Shown here: in pieces, positions 19,242 to 26,208 of the stretch
Layout of the letters: the number at the start of each line of letters is the position of its first letter
Position numbering within the stretch: the first letter of the stretch is position 1
DNA from: Spirogloea muscicola
Lineage: Eukaryota > Streptophyta > Zygnematophyceae > Spirogloeales > Spirogloeaceae
Assembly: GCA_009602725.1 (NCBI GenBank)
Contig: WELB01000020.1
Location: 975,996 to 1,002,203, forward strand
Length of the DNA stretch: 26,208 bases
Direction of reading: 5' to 3'
Notes under the pieces: model-generated
Databases searched by the model: none
What the model was told of the DNA's origin: nothing
The model's input: only the letters and a program-made list of their open reading frames with translations
Made by a program: the position numbers and the translations under genes

Positions 19242-22200
19242 TCACAGGTAGTTAAACACACAAGAGGTCCTTGCACAGCTGCAACCACTGGGCTCACACC
19301 CACTCGTCCCTTTACCACATGAGGGGCCCGTGCACTTGGTGCAACTCTGCCCATCTCTGATATCCTCGTCGCACCTTCCTGCGCCATCACAGTGGGCGCA
19401 GCACTCGTCGGTCTCGCATGTCCCAGTGATATAAGGCATGTAGTACTGCCCAGGAGTTGGCAAGCACACGGTGCCCGCTGGCTTGTTGCTGGTGACGTTG
19501 GTACATTCTCCAGCGCTGCCCAGACAAGACATGACATATTGGAGAGGTCATCAGATTGCAGGGAGGCTGCGGAGCACAATGGCGAGCCTGTGGTACTTTT
19601 CAATGCGCGGCAGGTGGTGTAGCTAGTGCTCACAAGCCAATTACTGATAGAAAGCGAGTAAAAGTGGAACACTGCATGATATCACGCAATGAAAATGCCA
19701 TGCAGTTTTCTGTGAAGTATGGACCCCAACTACATGTGCTGACGGATGCCCACCTGCACGAGCTGACCTGGCAACGGACGTCAAGTGCATTGGGGTTGTA
19801 CTCGTCACAGATGGTGCTATTGGGGTACCGTTTTGCAGTCTGACACTGGCCCAGGCTGCAAGAAGCAACAAAGCCTTGGTCCAGAATGAGCACTATTCGA
19901 ACATTAAAGCTCATCAACGTCTAGTAGCTGAAACAAGCTCTGTAAATGTCACAGGAATCCCCTGTGCTGTTGCTCAGATGTCAAACCTGCAAGCCTGGTC
20001 TTGGCAGCGCTTTCCAGTTTGTGGGCCGCAAGCTGTGCCGTTGGCAGCCGTGTAGTACTTGCTGTAGTCACACTGGCCAGCACCACTGCATCCAGGTGGC
20101 CACATCACTCGAGCAGCGAGTACGTGAGATGTTGGCAATGCCTGATTCTGAAGAGCTTGCAGTTGACTCTCACGAAAGCGTGATCTACAAGCCACAGGCT
20201 AATGCTACCCTTGAGGCATACATCACATTCTCGTATCAGAGTAGGCAGACCACCACTGCATTAGTCTTCATAGTAGTCTGATTAGCAGATCTCCATCAAG
20301 TTGCCCGACTCTCAGTGAAAGATAGATTGACTGTGTTATTAAAGATGGAGTGGCCAGACATGATACTGACACTTCGTCCTCATTGTGGTGCACAAATTGA
20401 AGGCATATACTACTGCTACCTTCCTTAGATTGGCTTCACAAGTCTCTCTTGGCCTTACTTGCATCTATATATGAAGTTGCACTGATCGCCATTATCACAC
20501 GGGGTTGTGCTCGGGGCTGGATCTGTGTTGGAACATGTACGGGTACTGTCAATGTGAACAAGGAAGAGGCTATGAGTGCAGAGTACGTCAGGCACACCAG
20601 AACATTTAAATAAGCAGCAGAAAGAGTGAAAAGCCAGACTTCAGTAATGAGGTCAAAAACATACCCTCACATGCAAGAATTGCTTGGCCAGTCATTGTGG
20701 GGAGAATTGGGTTGCTTACTCTGGATCACACGAGTATAGTAAGCAAGGATCTGGAGCACTGTAGTAGCCATACGGGTCCGGCTGTGCATTGGGGTTGCAG
20801 CTTGTCCTGCCATTGTACGTTGCAAGGCAAGAGCCCTTCCTGCAGATGTACCTATGCTTGCTGTTTAGTACATACTCGCAAAAATTGCCCCGTAGTAGAC
20901 CCTTGTAATGCTCTGGATGACTATTAGACATTTCTGAGTTTCGGCTGTCAAGAATGTGATAGGCCATTGACCCTACCAAGCTTGCGCAAACTAACTTGAA
21001 TGAAAACATGACATTACAAGCAACATGTGATTCATGTCTACATGGCTAGCTGATCACCTTCTGGGCTAATTTTACAACTGTGACGCTTTCTTGATGGATG
21101 TATTAGAGCGTGAAAGGCCAGGGCTTACTTACAAGCATGTGGTGTTGGCACACTCGTAATCAGTGAGAGCTAGGACGAATTTCGTTCCATCAGTGTAATT
21201 CTTGTGCAAGTTGCAGAAGCCGTTACCACTAGTCAACAGCAAGTGGTTTAGGCTTTAGGTTTGGGGGTTTCAGTACTGCCTTCACAAGCTCCTGCTATTA
21301 GTCAATGCGAATCGGCAAGAGCCTACTTTACTACTTATGGGTGCTGAGCGTCAAGATACTTTTTGAACAGGCATAGTGCATCACTAAAGAAAAGCAATAG
21401 TACTATATATGTATAAGGTTGCTCAAACCTAGCGCAAAGCTTAAAAACATGCAGGTGACATATGAACAAGGCTCTATATGCTTACTTGCAAAAGGTGCTG
21501 AAGCACGTCAGGCCACTATGTGATGACTGGCAATCTTTGGAGGTAGTACGGAACGATCTCAAAATGCATGATCCATTGCTGTCAAAAAGGTATGTATGGC
21601 GTGAGTAAGCAGCTCTAGAAACTCTGAAAAGGCTTTCAATGCTGCAATGTAGTACGAGTTTTGTTCAAAATTTGGGTTCCTTGTAAGCAGGGACTGTATC
21701 TTTGAGCTCCACCAAATGCAGTATCTGCCAAATTGATCATGCAAGTGTGCGACATGACTTGCAACTGCTCTCACTGCATTCCCTACCGACTCTTTGGTAG
21801 CGGGCAATGTTCCTAGAGAATGTGGTCAGACAATTATGCACTGAGATTATTGCCATCTGACAGGTCTGAGCCCTGGATCTGTATCCTGGAAGCCAATACT
21901 TTCACCTGTGGACTAGTGCACCCAATAGCGTCAGCTTGTTACCTTGCACAGCGGGCGTCAAAGCAGTTGCCATCCCACCCAAGTTGGAGCTGGGCAATAT
22001 CAGTGCATGTGTGATTGATGACTGATGTGCGCACATTCTGGAATGTACAGATCCCAGCCCTGTGCACAGGCGAATGGAGACAGGCATGTTGTCAAGGCTG
22101 TCACTAATGTAAGAAGTAAGTGTTAAGAAGTAAGTGTCATTTTGTCATCTGTAGAAGTCAAGGTATTGGTACTCAAGGAACCGAAGCAGATCTACAGTTT

Positions 22201-22793
22201 CCTAGTGCTCCTGCAGACATGCCACTAGCAATTGAATGTCAAGCGTGATAATTTGGCAATAACCAAGATGTCCTTCTTTCCACGTCTATCTTGAATTATC
22301 AAACAATTTGGTTGATGCAAATTTGGTTGGACTGAAGAGCACTGACAGGCAGGTGACTTTGAGCATTGGTACGATTGACCTCCAGTTGAGGTGTGACAAG
22401 ATGTTCCGTCAGCATATTGGTCCAGATAGCACCGTGCACTTGTCTCACTGCAGGAAAACACACAAGAGTAACCTCCAGACATAGCTTAACAAGAGCTTCC
22501 ATCTTCATGTTAGGCCACATAATACAACATAAGATAAGAAGATAAGATGAGAAAACATGACATAGCATGCACTTGCGGCACTGAAAACTCCATATTAGGC
22601 AAGCCTCCATCTTGAATACTATCGGGGTAAAACAAGCAACCAAGCAGAGTGCCTATTGCAGGACATATCAAGGAGAGTGTGAGCCTGTTACTAGTCAAGC
22701 TCGTGGCTTACTTGCAAAGTGCAAGATTGCAATCGTGAGCATACTCCACACCCAGATTGTCGCAGGAAGCTACTTCCGCGGAAGGAATGCAAG
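19242..22793 (-). other. gene B cysteine-module array and conserved C-terminal domain
   Basis: Ten module exons precede the terminal exon. The regular form is x-G-x-C ... C ... C-x(4)-C with the next codon split in phase 2, for example 21578-21486 (NGSC ... DC ... CFSTFC) and 20085-19987 (GAGQC ... NGTAC ... CQDQAC). Variants: 21812-21759 has only the last Cys pair (ECSESSC), 21228-21133 lacks the second Cys, and 20944-20720 is a longer exon with six Cys and a duplicated look. The terminal exon (19515-19242) carries CCAHCDGAGRC, then GQSCTKCTG and CSCARTSCVFNYL before the stop. It aligns with gene A's last exon. Confidence 0.8.
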
Positions 22794-25700
22794 CTGCATG
22801 AGCACACAAATAGAAATTGGAGACAAGCTTTTATCTTTGGAGAGTTGAGGATTAGTACTCACCCATGTTACATTATTTGCTCCAGCAAGCATATGATGAC
22901 TTTCGACAGACTCAAAGCACTTCAGAGATAATTTGGGCTCACTAAGTGGCAGCTACTTTACACAAATGCTTACAGGAAGAAGCAAAAGGTAATGCAGTTG
23001 GCAATTACGTGGGGCCAATTGTGCTGCGCATATAGAGGTCGGCCTCTGGTTTGCTTGGAGTTTGAAGCAGTTGTTGGAGATGTTGACTCTTACACCCGAG
23101 ATGGACACGGATGCGACTGGGCCAGTCATGTAATTCCCAGATACATCAACATAATACAATTGCGTCTTGTTGAGAAGTGGATATAAGCTTGGAGGGAAGC
23201 CACCTTGGAAGTTGTTCTTGGACACGTCACTGCCGACAGAGCATGGAAACTATTACAAGATAGTCCCTTAACCAAATTAGTACAAGTATCATAGTTGGTC
23301 AAGCGCTGTCCAGCAAACATGCACATGGCAATCTCCTGCCTTCTGTTTTGAATGCCGAGCAAAGCAGAACCACTTACAGTTTCCTTAGCTTCTTGGAATC
23401 TCCGGAATAAGCATAAACTATGCCATGAAAGCTATTCCCAGCCAGATTGCTGCACATCGACGACAGGACCAAAGCCTCTTCAAGACAGCTCGATTTGGGA
23501 AGCAGCTGACAGGTGGGGTCAAGATTGAACACGGGCTGTGCAGTAGATGTGGGTCATGCGACAGTTGTGGACTTACGTGCCAGACCTAAGGGAAGTGCAT
23601 CAGAATAAAGTCTGGCATCACTTGACAATGAGGTCCTCAATTAGTATCTGGATCCACGCTGATTGAAGTTCCTAAGTCATTTGATGGCAAAGACAACGCT
23701 ATCAAGTTTTTGGGGCAGGGCTCACATGATCTGGATGGTTCCACTCTCACTTAGGCTGATAGGAAAGAATCCAGTGAGGTTGTTGTAGGAAAAATCCCTG
23801 TGCGCAACAAACAAATCACAGTCATATCCTGCCTCACATATCAACGATAGAGCAGAGTAGTTGCTCATTATTGCAAGCTCTATGGCCACATTTTGACGGG
23901 GTGTGCAGCAGAGTAGTTGCTCATCGTTGCAAGCTCTGTGGCCACATTTCAATGAGGTTGGCCACAAGGTAACAACGACGGGCCTCGCACATAAGCGATT
24001 GCAAGGTCGGGCATGTAATAAGCTGATGAGCGATAGAAGAAGGGGATCTCTCCACTGAGCTTGTTGTGTGCCAATTGACTGCCAAACAAGGCAACTCGTT
24101 GTGAGACGTCTTGCAGGAAGATCTCGCCAGCCAGGTTCATGAGTGTATTCCGTCAGTATGAATGTCATGCAAGTATATGCAATAAGTATCTGCCAACCAC
24201 ACAAGAGAGGCCAAGTAGATGATACAATGTGGAAGGTGTGGTTCTCTACAGCTGGCAAGCCCAGGCTTTCCTTTTTCAGGTTCTAAGGTGCAGAGCTATG
24301 GTGCTTTACCACTTACATCTTCTGAAGCCTAGACATGCCCTCCATGTTGGATGGTATTGTGCCTGTGAAGCCATTGTTGTCCATGATGCTGGATGAGAGA
24401 CCAAGTACAGCTTTGAAGTGAGCAATGATACACAGGCTTTCTGTTAAGTTGCCTCGAATTTGCAGTAAGAGAGGTCTCATCTCTGCCAACTCAATCATAG
24501 AACCTTTACAAAGTGGTTTTTCGTTTGAGGAAAGGCAGACTGCTTCAGACCGGCAGTCATTGCCATGAGGCTCGAGAAAGGTTGCTTTGACAGAGAGAAC
24601 TGACAAGATGACAAGGTTGTTGAGGTTCGTGATGGTCGTTGGTATCGCTCCCGTCAGATTGTTGCAACAAAGATGGCTGCACCAGTGGTGTGCAAGTTTG
24701 AATCAGGTCAGCAAATTCAGAGGTGGATATCAGATAAAATACCTCGAAGCCCACATAAGTGATTGTAACTAGCTGAGAAAGGTCCAACTTGCAATATGGG
24801 CTGCGAGTGCCAGTCTGAGTTTCCTGTGGGTGACGTGTTGAGGGGTTTGAAAATATTCAAGCCTTATAGAGACTTGGGTCTTTTGTCACCAAAAGCACTG
24901 AACGCGGAATCTTTTCATGCTGCGCAGCAGTTCTGATACTAGTCGATTGTCAACCACTCTACCTATTCATCTTCTGAGAACTCACAGCAGGCTCAATTTC
25001 GCCAGCTGCCCGATGGAGCTCGGGATGCTCCCAGTCAGAAAGTTGTGATCCAGGTTCCTGCTTGCACTAGTGTCCATCAGCTTATGACGAAATCCTATCC
25101 ACATTCGAGCAAGTGCACATGCCTGCAAAGAGACTGTAGTGGAGAGTTGCGACGTCCACCAACAACAAGGTAATTGTCAAATAGAGTACTGACAGGAGGT
25201 CTAGCTCCGCAAGTTTTCCAATGGTGGACGGGATTGATCCTGTTAGTCGATTGCCATAGAGGTGCCTGAGACATTATCACAGATTTTGTGAGTGGGTCTT
25301 TCTCACAAAGTGTCACAGTCAGCATGAGAGAATTCTGCACATCACAGCGACCAGCTTGTGGTGATTAGCTGCCACTTGGGGTAGCCCATGATTGACTGGA
25401 GAGCTTACAATCGCGTTAGCCTTGCCAGTCTGCCGATTGAGGGCGTGATGGTGCCATTAAGGTCGGCATTCACCACCACTCTGGGACAGGGCCAATCGAC
25501 ACTGGTGTCACTTTCAACGTATTGATTGCACTGACCGCACTCATGCCTTGGTATCACCCAACTCAGAAGGGCAGACAGAGGGCCAGTGCCAGTTACCGGT
25601 GCCCAAGCAGTGAAGACTCTGCGACAGCGCAAGTCTGCACAGACTTACTGCTAAACAACAACGTGTGATGACTGGAGCAATATAAAGGTGCTCGTATCTT

Positions 25701-26208
25701 GGCTTTGTTGCCTCTTACTAACACTGAGGAAGGTGTGCAGGAAGGAGCAATCGAGTGCGCAGCCAAGGTGATGGTGGAGGCACTCACAGCGAGCTGACTC
25801 GGCTGGTGTTGTCGCACTGGATGCCGTACCAGGAGCACTTGGCGCCGGCGGTTGTGCAGCCGGCGCAGGGGTTGGGCCCCACCCAGGTGGACAATATGGC
25901 AGGACTTCGCACCGCAGACTTGAAGGACTGCAGCGCTGCCACTGCGTGACGATTCTCCAAGAGTCAGAGGCAACTCCGACTCGCGGCCTGCACTCGGGCG
26001 GCAGTAGCCTGGAGAAGGACGGGCTCACAGTCGGGGTGCGTGGCGAGGAGCTGGCGTCCGGCGTGGCGCTCTGCGGCGGCGAAGTCCGCCGCCGCTGACA
26101 AGAGGACGGGCACGGCGGCGGAGTCAGCCCGGCGGCGGCGACTTGGCCGCGGCAACGCCGGCGCGGCGGCGGGAGGGCCGCTGACCTGCGCCGAGGAGAG
26201 CCGCGGCG
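19242..26208 (-). CDS. gene B: LRR / cysteine-module secreted-type protein (5' end just outside)
   Basis: Spliced minus-strand model of about 799 residues, missing only the start of the signal peptide. Exons in transcript order: 26208-26186, 26094-26029, 25941-25788, 25480-25409, 25265-25194, 25057-24986, 24676-24605, 24388-24317, 24078-23980, 23797-23726, 23449-23378, 23229-23009, 22793-22712, 22447-22343, 22059-21943, 21812-21759, 21578-21486, 21228-21133, 20944-20720, 20545-20459, 20085-19987, 19855-19754, 19515-19242. All junctions are GT-AG and frame-continuous. They are phase 2 from the LRRNT exon on, except a phase-1 junction after 23009, as at the matching place in gene A. Order of parts: AAALLGA-type signal end, LRRNT, nine LRR exons, ten cysteine modules, conserved C terminus. 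It lacks the polyproline linker of gene A. No kinase or membrane anchor is seen. The function is unknown; a secreted or wall-bound recognition or adhesion protein is an inference. The donor at 23980 and the acceptor at 20944 are the least certain. Confidence 0.85.
23009..25480 (-). other. gene B LRR array, one repeat per exon
   Basis: There are nine LRR exons, as in gene A. Seven are exactly 72 bases and encode one repeat each, for example HLYGNRLTGSIPSTIGKL (25265-25194) and NLDHNFLTGSIPSSIGQL (25057-24986). Exon 24078-23980 is longer and irregular (QLAHNKLSGEIPFFYRSSAY), with several possible phase-2 donors. The last exon (23229-23009) matches gene A's last LRR exon in design. It has a full LRR, a second degraded repeat (VDVSGNYMTG) and a two-Cys cap (NCFKLQANQRPTSICAAQ). 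It ends LAPR instead of a proline run. Confidence 0.85.
23851..23957. repeat. 56-base tandem duplication inside a gene B intron
   Basis: AGCAGAGTAGTTGCTCAT begins copies at 23851 and 23907. Each continues with TTGCAAGCTCT.TGGCCACATTT. The duplication lies wholly within the intron between exons 24078-23980 and 23797-23726. Confidence 0.88.
25788..26208 (-). other. gene B N-terminal region: signal-peptide end and LRRNT cap
   Basis: The edge exon (26186-26208) reads AAALLGA before a GTCAGC donor, typical of the end of a signal peptide. Exon 26094-26029 continues AADFAAAERHAGRQLLATHP. Its junction to 25941 creates DLAALQSFKSAV, the usual 'D..AL..FK' opening of plant LRRNT caps. The same exon then has STWVGPNPCAGC and CSWYGIQCDN, which match the W-x-G-x-x-P-C ... 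C-x-W-x-G-V-x-C cap signature, and it ends RVSSL. Reading straight through the two introns would meet in-frame stops, which supports the splice model. Confidence 0.75.

Overview
This window is nuclear DNA of a eukaryote, most likely a chlorophyte green alga. The genes have many short GT-AG introns of about 90-500 bases, the LRRs are of the plant type (LxxNxLxGxIPxxL), the 3' region of one gene carries a TGTAA motif of the kind chlorophytes use for polyadenylation, and CA and GCC microsatellites are common. Species cannot be told from the sequence alone. No bacterial operon, CRISPR array, rRNA or tRNA was seen.

Layout. Bases 1-5988 (+) hold the 3' part of a secreted-type LRR / cysteine-module gene (gene A). 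Its upstream exons lie off the left edge, and the window begins with poly(A)-(CA)n. Bases 19242-26208 (-) hold a paralogue (gene B) with nearly the whole coding region, from the end of a probable signal peptide to the stop. The two genes face each other tail to tail. Both are built from small exons that almost all start and end in phase 2: an LRRNT exon (seen only in B), nine LRR exons, then a run of four-cysteine modules of about 28-55 residues, one per exon (7 in A, 10 in B), and a conserved cysteine-rich last exon. No kinase and no transmembrane segment is visible, so the products look like extracellular or cell-wall proteins. A recognition or adhesion role is inference.

The 13 kb between them is repeat-rich. 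It holds at least six decayed, 5'-truncated C-terminal ends of a non-LTR-type retroelement. Four are at 6684-9175 and 16331-16995 (-), one at 16030-16260 (-) and one at 15185-15852 (+). Their ORFs end in the shared motif SDLYVLTRGY or a variant and carry an endonuclease-like domain resembling the restriction-like endonuclease of R2-type elements. A GC-rich cluster of inverted and direct repeats (11245-12355, with a 420-base direct repeat) lies directly upstream of a two-exon gene for a secreted PstS-like phosphate-binding protein (12542-13504). That reading frame is cut by a TGA where the family has a conserved Trp, and homology continues in frame to 13843. Smaller items are an array of TGACGCGC-like motifs at 11-12 base spacing (14505-14601), a MITE-like element (17274-17424) and a degenerate minisatellite (17850-18260).

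Exon models were made by hand from splice-site consensus, phase continuity and module homology. No transcript evidence or database search was available.
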